Positions 29,273 through 36,855 of a stretch of 45,019 nucleotides of DNA are shown here, piece by piece (within the stretch, counting starts at the first letter, position 1; each line of letters starts with the position of its first letter). The DNA lies in IMG/VR virus record IMGVR_UViG_3300048020_000066, positions 1 to 45,019 of that record; one strand, written 5' to 3'. The notes beneath the pieces were generated by a model, which was given only the letters and a program-made list of their open reading frames with translations, made no database searches and had not been told where the DNA came from. The DNA is from a virus. Made by a program: the position numbers and the translations under genes.

Positions 29273-30717
29273 TAGTCTAAGTCGAATTGTTTTATCTCGT
29301 AGGAAAAGTTTTCCTCGTTATAGATATTTATTCTTTCTTTTAAGTGACCAAGTGTGAAATTATCACATTGCAAATCGTCTGCAATATCAAATAATCTCAT
29401 CTTTTCTTTACCCTCAGTCTTTCTTAGACCACGACCAATAGATTGCAAGTTTCTGATTCTAGATTTAGAAGGACTTGCAAAAACTACATTATCAATTTTC
29501 TTTATATTAACTCCAGTAGAAAAAGTTCCGTATGACGCTAGTATGACACTATCGTTAGATTTTTCTACCACCTCTCTGACTGTTTCTCTATCTTCTGTAT
29601 CTGTTCCACCATAGACATAATGTAAGTCTTCTACTCTTCCGTCTAACATAGGATATAAGACTTCACCATGTTTTTCTACGTATTGAAACAACACAAGTGT
29701 ATTACCTTTTAAACTTGCAACTAAATTTGTTATGAATTTGTTTCTACTATCATTCGATACCAAGTAATCCATTTCTTCTTGGTATGACAGTTTTTTCATT
29801 TTGGTATGACGAAGTATGACACAATCTATCTGTAAATCAGCAATCGTTCCTTCTTCCATTAACTCGTATGACGTTATGACCTTTTTTACAGGGCCGAACA
29901 AACCTTCAAGTTGAAGTCTATGAACTTCTGAACCGTCTAGTGTTCCAGTTGTTCCAAAACGAACACCAGTGTGTTTCATTTTCTCTAATATACCTTTTAA
30001 TGTTTGTGCTTTGAATAGATGTGCTTCGTCTCCTATTACTACGTCAAATCCTTGTAAGACTTCTTTAGGTGCTTTAGCAAAACTCTGCCATGTCGATATC
30101 GTAATGTCAGCAGAAAATACAGGTTGACCACTATAAATTTTACAAATGTCTTCATTGTATCCATACTCTTTAAAATCCTTCGCCATCTGTTCTACTAATG
30201 AAGTAGTCGGGACGATTATAATAGTTTTACAATTTGGTAGAGACATTTCTCCCTCATACCACCTACATAACAAATAAATGATTAACGACTTACCACTTGC
30301 AGTAGGTGATAATAAAAGTTGTCTACCATATTGCACTGCAGTTTTGAATGCTTCTATTTGATAATCACGTGGTTCAAAAGGAAGACCCAAGCCTGGAATT
30401 AGACCGTCACCATTAATGAAGAAATCTACGTCTTCATCTGTAATCTTTGTTTTGTCTCCGATAACTTCTTGTATACCACCGAATTCATAACCACGTTCTC
30501 TACAGAATTCGTCAACGTATGGAAGTAATCCAATATAAATTTTATGTGTCTTCATTGAGAAGAGTCTGACTTTACCGTCCCAAAACTTATTCTTATAAGA
30601 AGGCATGAACTTTGCGCCTGGGACTGTAAAAGAAAAGAAATCATATAGGTCTCTTGCAAGACCGTCATCACAATGAACTTTCATGAAGACATCGTCTATC
30701 TTCGATACTCTAACCAT
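29272..30717 (-). CDS. uvsW: UvsW-type RNA/DNA helicase
   Basis: 481 aa (T4 UvsW is about 500). SF2 helicase that unwinds R-loops and branches DNA during late replication and recombination. Motif I SPTASGKS (about 137), motif Ia TIIIVPTTSLVEQM, motif II GDEAH, motif III GTTGT, motif V SYGTFSTGVNIK and motif VI QSIGRGLRK. The N-terminal small domain (KVHCDDGLARDLYDFFSF) fits UvsW. It starts right after the oxygenase stop. Confidence 0.95.
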   Translation of the reverse strand: MVRVSKIDDVFMKVHCDDGLARDLYDFFSFTVPGAKFMPSYKNKFWDGKVRLFSMKTHKIYIGLLPYVDEFCRERGYEFGGIQEVIGDKTKITDEDVDFFINGDGLIPGLGLPFEPRDYQIEAFKTAVQYGRQLLLSPTASGKSLIIYLLCRWYEGEMSLPNCKTIIIVPTTSLVEQMAKDFKEYGYNEDICKIYSGQPVFSADITISTWQSFAKAPKEVLQGFDVVIGDEAHLFKAQTLKGILEKMKHTGVRFGTTGTLDGSEVHRLQLEGLFGPVKKVITSYELMEEGTIADLQIDCVILRHTKMKKLSYQEEMDYLVSNDSRNKFITNLVASLKGNTLVLFQYVEKHGEVLYPMLDGRVEDLHYVYGGTDTEDRETVREVVEKSNDSVILASYGTFSTGVNIKKIDNVVFASPSKSRIRNLQSIGRGLRKTEGKEKMRLFDIADDLQCDNFTLGHLKERINIYNEENFSYEIKQFDLD

Positions 30718-30718
30718 T

Positions 30719-31411
30719 TTATTTGAACTGAGGCCCTAATAACCAACCCACTAATGAGTTTCTTGAACCAGCACTAACTGAGGTGACTTGGTGTTGTAAT
30801 TCGGAAGGGAATATAATAACACTTCCTTTTGTTTTTGCACTGAAAGGTGCAGTATGTGTTAAAAGATTTACATCAATATGTTTATGGTGAGGTAATAGTC
30901 TATCAAATACTGGAGTTGGTTCTATCCATTGAAAATTTCCACCTTCATAATCATCGGGGTCTGACAATTGAATTGTGCAACTTAGTTTACGAATCTCACC
31001 AGTTGGATATGTTGAATTTGTTCCACCTGCGTCTGTATGCCATGTATAAAAATCACCCCTTGGTCTATCGGGTTTATGTCTATAATTAGTATATTGGAAA
31101 TTTTCAAAATTAGTAAAATCCCATTTCCAGTCTTTATCTAATGATGCATATTGGATTGCAGCTGCAAGTTTTTCATGGAATGATTGTGGTAAATCTTCAT
31201 GCATTAACCATTTTACTTGTGATTGTCTTATTTCATTAGAAATTACACCATGTTCTTGAGTTTCACCATCGGGGTCAATGATATCACCAGCACCATTTCC
31301 AACTGCACCAGTTTCCCAGTTCTTTTTATTTGCAGATGCATATATTTCATCTACTTCTTTAGATGTAAAGAAACCTTCAGCTATCCAAACACTTCCTTTT
31401 ACATATTGCAT
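30719..31411 (-). CDS. 2OG-Fe(II) oxygenase (second)
   Basis: 230 aa from ATG 31411, chosen because it forms TAATG with the uvsY stop; an upstream TTG is in frame. Iron ligands H-x-D in FYTWHTDAGG and the distal His in ELQHQVTSV, followed by R in GSRNSLVGW. YEGGNFQWIEP and GSVIIFPSELQHQV are typical of PiuC/P4H-type oxygenases found in cyanophages between uvsY and uvsW. Substrate unknown. It is the second such enzyme in the window. Confidence 0.9.
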   Translation of the reverse strand: MQYVKGSVWIAEGFFTSKEVDEIYASANKKNWETGAVGNGAGDIIDPDGETQEHGVISNEIRQSQVKWLMHEDLPQSFHEKLAAAIQYASLDKDWKWDFTNFENFQYTNYRHKPDRPRGDFYTWHTDAGGTNSTYPTGEIRKLSCTIQLSDPDDYEGGNFQWIEPTPVFDRLLPHHKHIDVNLLTHTAPFSAKTKGSVIIFPSELQHQVTSVSAGSRNSLVGWLLGPQFK

Positions 31412-31854
31412 TATGACCCTGCCATGAATTTTCTCCAATCGATTGTATTCTTAATCGTTTGGTGTCTCCAAGTGATATTTTGCATACACTCTTTGAGATA
31501 TTCTATTGTGACTTTTAGGTATTCTATTTTTGCATTGAGTTCTTGAATATCTTTATCAGAATTGTAGAAAATTTGTAAATCATTTTTCATAACTTTCAAT
31601 CCGTCTAAAGGGTCATCATTCCAACCCAACTCTTTGATTTGTTCTTGTGACATTTTTCCGTTATACCACAACCACTTATTCTTTAGAAGTGTATCATATT
31701 TAAATTGATACTGTTTCATAACAAGTATCTTACTGGATAACAAGTCTTGGTATTTTGCGTGGAGTTTAGGAACTTCTAAAGACGATTTATCTAATTCGAT
31801 ATCGTCTATTTCACAATCCTTTTCCCACTCTTTCTTAATTTCATCTAAAGTCAT
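31411..31854 (-). CDS. uvsY: UvsY recombination mediator
   Basis: 147 aa (T4 UvsY is 137). Loads UvsX recombinase on gp32-coated ssDNA. All-helical, with LDEIKKEWEKDCEID at the N-terminus and STEYLKEC-like helices near IEYLKECMQNITWRHQTIKNTIDWRKF at the C-terminus (landmarks YLKECMQNITWRHQ). The assignment rests on these and on the neighbouring uvsW. There is no Shine-Dalgarno; TATAAT at 31863-31868 and late-like CATAAATA at 31872-31879 lie upstream. Confidence 0.88.
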   Translation of the reverse strand: MTLDEIKKEWEKDCEIDDIELDKSSLEVPKLHAKYQDLLSSKILVMKQYQFKYDTLLKNKWLWYNGKMSQEQIKELGWNDDPLDGLKVMKNDLQIFYNSDKDIQELNAKIEYLKVTIEYLKECMQNITWRHQTIKNTIDWRKFMAGS

Positions 31855-31862
31855 AATATACT

Positions 31863-31879
31863 ATTATACCATATTTATG
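31863..31879 (-). promoter_or_regulatory. Possible promoter(s) of uvsY
   Basis: CATAAATA (31872-31879), a one-base variant of the late box, and TATAAT (31863-31868), 8 nt before the ATG. No good -35 for the TATAAT. One or both may be used. Confidence 0.4.
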
Positions 31880-31897
31880 TGGTATTTAATAGGTGTT

Positions 31898-32434
31898 TTA
31901 AGAGGTTGATTCGATATCGTAATATGTGAATCTGAACTCAACTGTTGCAACAACAGCGTCTGTTTCAGCACCACTTTGCAGTTCTATACCACTGAGGGAT
32001 ATAGGGAATGCATCGTGAAACCTAAAGAACTTATTAGGTATGTTTTTATTGGTATTGACCACTATAGTTATGTCGGAATACTGATTTAAATCGTTCTCAA
32101 CGTCACTGAGGAGTCCTGTAGAGGTTTTTGTAGTCCCTACGTAAGCTTCATATGCACTTGGGTCTGATACTGGGACGATTGCGTTCATCCAATCATACAT
32201 CTCTTTAAAGTTTGCAAGGTCTTCGTCTACTAAGAATGATACACTTAGTGATTCGAATGACACTTTATCGCCAGGGAAAAATGCGTCCAGTCCTACACCA
32301 GCTGCACTTATTGTTTCTGTAAATGATAAGCCTGGGATATTAACTGATTGCACATAGTATTCCACTGTTGGAACTTTGTCAATTAGTAATCTAAAATTAT
32401 TCTTATTAAGAATAGATTTGTTTATTTCAGTCAA
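31898..32434 (-). CDS. Tail-tube-like virion protein (second gp19-like protein)
   Basis: 178 aa. Pattern NNFRLLIDKVPTVEYYVQSVNIPGLSF at the start (landmarks FRLLIDKVP, VQSVNIPGLS), FLVDEDLANFKEMYDWM in the middle and DAFPISLSGIELQS..ATVEFRFTYYDIE at the end resembles tail-tube proteins and differs from the true gp19 at 38436. Proteins like this lie near gene 23/uvsY in marine T4-like phages and are often labelled gp3 or structural; a baseplate-tube connector or tail completion role is possible. It overlaps the upstream 72-aa gene by 8 nt. Confidence 0.78.
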   Translation of the reverse strand: MTEINKSILNKNNFRLLIDKVPTVEYYVQSVNIPGLSFTETISAAGVGLDAFFPGDKVSFESLSVSFLVDEDLANFKEMYDWMNAIVPVSDPSAYEAYVGTTKTSTGLLSDVENDLNQYSDITIVVNTNKNIPNKFFRFHDAFPISLSGIELQSGAETDAVVATVEFRFTYYDIESTS

Positions 32435-32645
32435 GTTTTATTACTCTCTTATTTGTTGAAGTATCAAAGTAATCACCATCTCTATATTCTCTAGTGACGA
32501 TTTCCTCACATAGATATCCGTCTTTCTCATATAGTGTAGTAATTTTTCTACTAATAATTCCTTTAGTTGTCTCTTCACCTTGTGGGAATGCTTTGTCTGA
32601 CCAAGGGCCTTCCAACACTTTCACTGTTCTTTCATAATCTGTCAT
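32427..32645 (-). CDS. Hypothetical protein, 72 aa
   Basis: The start at ATG 32645 is chosen because AGAAGGAATAACT precedes it. A GTG at 32684, exactly 5 nt after the late box, would make a 13-residue longer leaderless form. Charged beta-rich protein (SRKITTLYEKDGYLCEEIVTR) with a single Cys. Late promoter TATAAATA and a leader hairpin lie upstream. Function unknown; encoded with the tail-tube-like protein. Confidence 0.75.
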   Translation of the reverse strand: MTDYERTVKVLEGPWSDKAFPQGEETTKGIISRKITTLYEKDGYLCEEIVTREYRDGDYFDTSTNKRVIKLD

Positions 32646-32660
32646 AGTTATTCCTTCTAA

Positions 32661-32697
32661 AGGGGGTGAATAATTCCACCCCACAATACTATTTATA
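32661..32697 (-). promoter_or_regulatory. Late promoter TATAAATA and leader hairpin
   Basis: TATAAATA at 32690-32697, immediately after the stop of the 71-aa gene. The leader then carries GGGGTG-8 nt-CACCCC (32661-32681), a stable hairpin just before the Shine-Dalgarno of the 72-aa gene, which could stabilise the mRNA or control translation. Confidence 0.7.
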
Positions 32698-32698
32698 G

Positions 32699-32914
32699 TT
32701 ATTTCTCATTAACAAATTCGTTTAATTGTCTTGCAACTGAAATAACCTCTTCCGTTGACACAAATTGGTCACCATATGGTTTCTTATCGTTTTGGAAGTT
32801 ATTGTTGTGTTCAACAATCGCCTCATTATTACGATAGATATTACCTTCTAGTAATCCTTGTGCTTGGTTTAGTAATTCGGCTCTGATTTCGAAGCCTGAT
32901 TTTCCGTTTGACAT
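32699..32914 (-). CDS. Hypothetical protein, 71 aa
   Basis: Preceded by AGGAGGAAATT at ideal spacing. Helical protein (SGFEIRAELLNQAQGLLEGN, STEEVISVARQLNEFVNEK) with an Asn-rich centre. Similar small proteins follow gene 23 in marine T4-like phages, in my recollection, without known function. The leader (32915-32977) contains a TGTATC/GATACA hairpin at 32947-32963. Confidence 0.78.
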   Translation of the reverse strand: MSNGKSGFEIRAELLNQAQGLLEGNIYRNNEAIVEHNNNFQNDKKPYGDQFVSTEEVISVARQLNEFVNEK

Positions 32915-32977
32915 AATTTCCTCCTGTGTGTATGTGTGTTTATGTCTGTATCTTAATGATACACTATTATTTAGGAC

Positions 32978-33006
32978 ATAAAAAAAGGGGACTTAGAGTC
33001 CCCTTT
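32978..33006 (-). terminator. Terminator of gene 23
   Basis: Minus-strand GGGGACT-CTA-AGTCCCC followed by seven T, 20 nt after the gene 23 stop. Strong GC stem, typical of the gene 23 terminator position in T4-like phages. Confidence 0.92.
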
Positions 33007-33025
33007 AGTTCGAAATCTAATTCGA

Positions 33026-34321
33026 TTACAGAATGTTTGATACTGCAAATTTTCTGTAGTATTGGTTTGTTCCTGCTGAAGCAAGTCCGTCTGAAGGTGT
33101 TGAACCAACAAAAGGATTAGATACCATTCCGTATCTTGTTTTGAAACCAATTTTTGGTTGGAATGTATTCTCACCAACTGCACGAACCATTTGTAATGGA
33201 ACGTATGGGCAATAGAATAATCCAGCGTCATAAGGGTTTGAACCTCTATAACCAACTGTTAAGTAGTCTGAAGACGCATATGGGTCTATGTAGACTTTAA
33301 CTCTTCCGTTTAATACACCAGCAAAAGTATTACCAGTATCATCAACGTTTAAGTTGGTTGAAAGAGCAGGTGCGTAATCTAATACACCAGCCATTGACAA
33401 TGCTGAAGCTACGTCTGAAGAACATAGAATAAAGTTTCCTTTACCCCTTCTTGTTTCTTTAGCAATAACATTTGATTCTCTTTCGATTTGGAACAATAGT
33501 CCTTTGAACTTTTCTACAGACCATCTACCGTTTGCATCAACGTCCAAGTTGAAAGTTCCTGCTGAAGCTGTAGCAGCTGCACCAGTTTTCGCTTGGTTGT
33601 TAACACTTCTCACAACTTCCCTGTTTATTTCAGCAAGGATTTCTGATGATAGAATGTTTGCAAGTTCTGATTCTGCATCAAGACCGTGGATTGCTTTGAG
33701 GTCTTGTGCTAATTCTAATGAATATTCCGCTTTAAGTGCTCTTGACTTTGCTGTCACTGTAGCTTTCTCAATTGAGAATGCCATTTCAGCAAAATGGTTT
33801 CCAGCACCGTCACCTAGTGACTCTGCTGAAGCTGTTGACATACCACCTGAAGTTTGTGACCCATAAGAACCGTTAAAAGGGTCTCCTGAGTGGTCACTTC
33901 CTACTGAAGTTGATGTTGTTTGAGCAGATGCTGAATAATCAGTTCTAGCTTCGTTATGTAAAGCTTCTGATGTATTCAATCTATCAGCGTCAACGTCATC
34001 GTTATATCTTGCTTTCATAGCAAATATAAGTCCAGTTGGGCCTGTCATTGGTTGAACACCGCAAATGTCGTATGCAACGAGATTTGGCATAGCACGTCTT
34101 ACTAATGAAATCAAAATCGGATCCCAGTTAGAAATACCTGTGCCAGTGGAATTTAAAGGTGCTGCTTCTGCAAGAGTAGCTCTATCTTCGTTTAAAGCTT
34201 TCTCTTGGTTTTCAAGGATAACAGCTGTGACTGCACGTTTGTAGTTGTCTTCGATTTTTGGTAAATCGGAGTGCTCTAGAATCGGCTCCCACTTGTCCTG
34301 TAAGTTTTCTGATAAAAACAT
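33026..34321 (-). CDS. 23: Major capsid protein gp23
   Basis: 431 aa, smaller than T4 gp23 (521) but usual for marine relatives. HK97-fold subunit of the head. N-terminus LQDKWEPILEHSDLPKIEDNYKR, then APLNSTGTGISNWDPILISLVRRAMPNLVAYDICGVQPM (landmarks ISLVRRAMPNL and DICGVQPMTGPTG), which are gp23 hallmarks; C-terminal GLFYCPYVPLQMVRAV and FQPKIGFKTRYGM. In T4, gp21 removes the N-terminal 65 residues. AAAGGAAAGAAAC precedes the ATG. A strong terminator follows. Confidence 0.97.
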   Translation of the reverse strand: MFLSENLQDKWEPILEHSDLPKIEDNYKRAVTAVILENQEKALNEDRATLAEAAPLNSTGTGISNWDPILISLVRRAMPNLVAYDICGVQPMTGPTGLIFAMKARYNDDVDADRLNTSEALHNEARTDYSASAQTTSTSVGSDHSGDPFNGSYGSQTSGGMSTASAESLGDGAGNHFAEMAFSIEKATVTAKSRALKAEYSLELAQDLKAIHGLDAESELANILSSEILAEINREVVRSVNNQAKTGAAATASAGTFNLDVDANGRWSVEKFKGLLFQIERESNVIAKETRRGKGNFILCSSDVASALSMAGVLDYAPALSTNLNVDDTGNTFAGVLNGRVKVYIDPYASSDYLTVGYRGSNPYDAGLFYCPYVPLQMVRAVGENTFQPKIGFKTRYGMVSNPFVGSTPSDGLASAGTNQYYRKFAVSNIL

Positions 34322-34339
34322 TGTTTCTTTCCTTTAAAT

Positions 34340-35692
34340 TTAACCTAATGGTTTTAGTTTACTTAATGCCTCTGAGTATGATGCAATTGTAGGGTCTAGA
34401 ACAGGTTCTTTATCTTCTGATATTTCTCCAGTTCCTTCTTCTACTACTGTATCCTCAGAGATGGTTTCACCTTCAATTGGGAAGTAAGCTTCTTTGATTT
34501 CTGATACTTTATCACTAAAGTCTTCGATATCTTTAAAGTCTACACCATTTGCAAGTGATTCCATTTTCTCTTTTTGTGATTCAGTTAAGTCTTCGCAGGC
34601 TTCTCTAATCACATTACTTCTCTTTAAAAGGTCGTTCTCTTCGACAATTTCCATATTTTTAGATACTTCGTTGTCTAATTTCTCTTCCATTTCATCGAGA
34701 CGATTTGCGAGTTCATCAATAACATTATACTTATCTTCAGGGACATCAACATAGTGTTCTACGAACAATGTTTTTAATCCTTCGATAAAGTTTTCAGTCA
34801 TTTCTGACCTCAAACCTCTTTCTATCGCAAGTTCGTTTTCTTTCGTCCACTCGTCTGCACAATATGTAAGATACTTGTCAACTGCTTCCGCAAGGTCACC
34901 TTTAACTTTCTCTACTGAGGTTTTTAATTCTTCTGAATACTGAGACTCAAGTTCTTCTTTGATTTCAGCAACTTTTGAAGTCACTGCAGCTTTGAAGATT
35001 GTCTTAGCTTTTTCTTGATTTTCTTCTGAAAGGTCAAGTGCTTCTGAGATTGCAGATAGGTCGTCTTCTACTTCTATCTCTACTAATGAAGATTCAAGTT
35101 CCGCAGAAGTTTCTTCGTCAACAGATTCTTCTTTGACTTCTTCTTCTTTCTCTTCTTCTTCTTCGTCTTCATACTTCTCACGAATCTTAGCAACTTCTTC
35201 GTTATCAAGTTTCTTAAGTGTTTCAACGATTTTTCTAGCGACTTCTGCTTTTGTCAAGGTTTCGTCAACTTCTTCTTCTGATATTGAACCAAAAGTTTTT
35301 TGAAGTTCCTCTTTAGTCATTTCCTTCATGTTGTTGACGATAGCTTTGATGTTCTCCATTTTAGATGTTTCTTGAACATCTTTAGAAGAGTCTTCCTCTC
35401 CTTCTTTGAGCTTCTCACCTTTCATAGGTTTGTCTGCACCTTTCTTCTGAGGGTCACCTTCGTTAGAAGGAGCTTTCTCAGCAGATTTTACTGATGCAAC
35501 AGCTTTGTCAACAGGATTTTCTTCAGGTTTGACGACATCACCTTTTCCGCTTTCGATTTTCTCAGCGTCAGATGACCCTTGTTTTACAGGCTTCTTGTCA
35601 CCATCTTCAGCTTTAGCATTAGGTTGTTGACCTTCCTCTATAGCTTCAACAGTTTCTTCAACTGTATCTAGGTTTGTTTCTAACTCTGCCAT
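34340..35692 (-). CDS. 22: Prohead scaffold core protein gp22
   Basis: 450 aa, much longer than T4 gp22 (about 270). Very acidic, coiled-coil rich. The first about 210 residues are low-complexity Glu/Lys/Ser/Asp (including EKYEDEEEEEKEEEVKEES), an apparent extension; the C-terminal half (LSEENQEKAKTIFKAAVTSK onward) fits the scaffold family. It is degraded by gp21 in T4 heads; many x-x-E sites are visible. CAGGAGAAAAAC precedes the ATG, and late promoter TATAAATA lies upstream. Confidence 0.9.
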   Translation of the reverse strand: MAELETNLDTVEETVEAIEEGQQPNAKAEDGDKKPVKQGSSDAEKIESGKGDVVKPEENPVDKAVASVKSAEKAPSNEGDPQKKGADKPMKGEKLKEGEEDSSKDVQETSKMENIKAIVNNMKEMTKEELQKTFGSISEEEVDETLTKAEVARKIVETLKKLDNEEVAKIREKYEDEEEEEKEEEVKEESVDEETSAELESSLVEIEVEDDLSAISEALDLSEENQEKAKTIFKAAVTSKVAEIKEELESQYSEELKTSVEKVKGDLAEAVDKYLTYCADEWTKENELAIERGLRSEMTENFIEGLKTLFVEHYVDVPEDKYNVIDELANRLDEMEEKLDNEVSKNMEIVEENDLLKRSNVIREACEDLTESQKEKMESLANGVDFKDIEDFSDKVSEIKEAYFPIEGETISEDTVVEEGTGEISEDKEPVLDPTIASYSEALSKLKPLG

Positions 35693-35720
35693 GTTTTTCT
35701 CCTGTTTGAGTTTACTTTTT

Positions 35721-35728
35721 TATTTATA
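35721..35728 (-). promoter_or_regulatory. Late promoter TATAAATA of genes 22-23
   Basis: Exact late box, 28 nt before the gene 22 ATG, just after the gene 21 stop; the leader includes CAGGAG. Confidence 0.78.
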
Positions 35729-35730
35729 TG

Positions 35731-36384
35731 TTAGAGATTCCTAATGAACCTCTTCCATTGGTTTAACTTGACTTCTTCCAACTTATTTGACTTTGCTGAC
35801 CTAATTTCAGTCTGCATTTCGTCAATTTCTTGTGCAGTTAGTCTACCATTTTGGTAAATCCACTCTACACCTTCCATTATACCATTAACAAAAGCTTCGG
35901 GTGCAGACGGGTCTGCAACGATATCTCCTGCTGTGGCAAGTTGAAAGTCGTCTTTCACTACTTGAGAACCACCTTTTTGTTCTAGTGAACCCAGTCCTCT
36001 AGATGATACTCCTAATTTAGCACCGTCATCGATAAGATTTCTCACAATCATACCGTTTGGTGTGCTTAAAATTTTTGCACGTCCCACATAGTTATTACCA
36101 TCTTCTTCTAATTTGGTAATCAAGTGAGACACTTTGTCTAAATTGATAGTTGGGCCTTCGGGGTGTCCTAACTCACCGAAAGCACGGTCTTGTTCAACAA
36201 ATTCTTTATTATATCTGTTGACTTCTTTCTGCATAACCTCTTTAGGATACACACGACCATTTCTGTTTTTGATTTCTGATTGCATAAAGACACCTTCGAT
36301 GAAGTAATCTTTTTTACCTTTTTCATTAGCTTCCACTATTACTGGTGAAACACTATAATTATTAAACTCTGATATTAATTTCAT
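35731..36384 (-). CDS. 21: Prohead protease gp21
   Basis: 217 aa (T4 gp21 is 212). Serine protease that matures the prohead by cleaving after I/L-x-E. Catalytic His in FGELGHPEGP and Ser in GVSSRGLGS are visible, with the order typical of the herpes-assemblin-like fold. NRNGRVYPKEVM is a family landmark. It overlaps gene 68 by 23 nt. Confidence 0.95.
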   Translation of the reverse strand: MKLISEFNNYSVSPVIVEANEKGKKDYFIEGVFMQSEIKNRNGRVYPKEVMQKEVNRYNKEFVEQDRAFGELGHPEGPTINLDKVSHLITKLEEDGNNYVGRAKILSTPNGMIVRNLIDDGAKLGVSSRGLGSLEQKGGSQVVKDDFQLATAGDIVADPSAPEAFVNGIMEGVEWIYQNGRLTAQEIDEMQTEIRSAKSNKLEEVKLNQWKRFIRNL

Positions 36385-36667
36385 TGAAAATTTCCTCTAT
36401 GTCTATGTTTTCTTCCTCGGACATTTGTTTAATGACATCTTTCATACCTTTCATTTCTTTTTCTGCAGATTTCAAGTCCTTATATGTTGCACCTCCGAAG
36501 TCCTGTCCATCTACGTATACATGAACCTTACCTCTATATTCAGTGTAAGAGATATTAATCTTCTTACCACCAATTTTTACAACATCTGTCTTTAGGTCTT
36601 TATGACCACGTGGCAATTTAAATTTTGCCTCACGTAATTCGACTGATATCTCTGCAAAGGATTTCAT
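36362..36667 (-). CDS. 68: Prohead core protein, gp68-like
   Basis: 101 aa, placed exactly where T4 has gene 68. N-terminus MKSFAEISVELREAKFKLPR resembles a capsid-targeting leader, and LRE|A fits a gp21 cleavage site. A small beta domain (KKINISYTEYRGKVHVYVDG) and charged helices follow. Identity is from position and layout more than sequence. The start overlaps the gp67-like stop. Confidence 0.75.
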   Translation of the reverse strand: MKSFAEISVELREAKFKLPRGHKDLKTDVVKIGGKKINISYTEYRGKVHVYVDGQDFGGATYKDLKSAEKEMKGMKDVIKQMSEEENIDIEEIFNEINIRV

Positions 36668-36852
36668 TACTGAGCTTCACCCGTTGGTTCTGCTTGAGTT
36701 TTATCTATCCAATCTACTTGCATTTCAACTCTTTTCATATCGATTGCTTCTGCAGACTTCTGTTTGATTCCGTCAAAGACTTGGTCTTTTGCAGTATCTA
36801 ACTTTCCTGCTTCAATAGAGTTTACTATTTCTTTTGCTATTTCACTACTCAT
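36667..36852 (-). CDS. 67: Prohead core protein, gp67-like
   Basis: 61 aa, at the T4 gene 67 position between portal and gp68. Helical and charged (SEIAKEIVNSIEAGKLDTAK, KSAEAIDMKRVEMQ), short like T4 gp67 (80 aa). Probably a minor scaffold component. It follows gene 20 with a 3-nt gap. Confidence 0.75.
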   Translation of the reverse strand: MSSEIAKEIVNSIEAGKLDTAKDQVFDGIKQKSAEAIDMKRVEMQVDWIDKTQAEPTGEAQ

Positions 36853-36855
36853 TTA

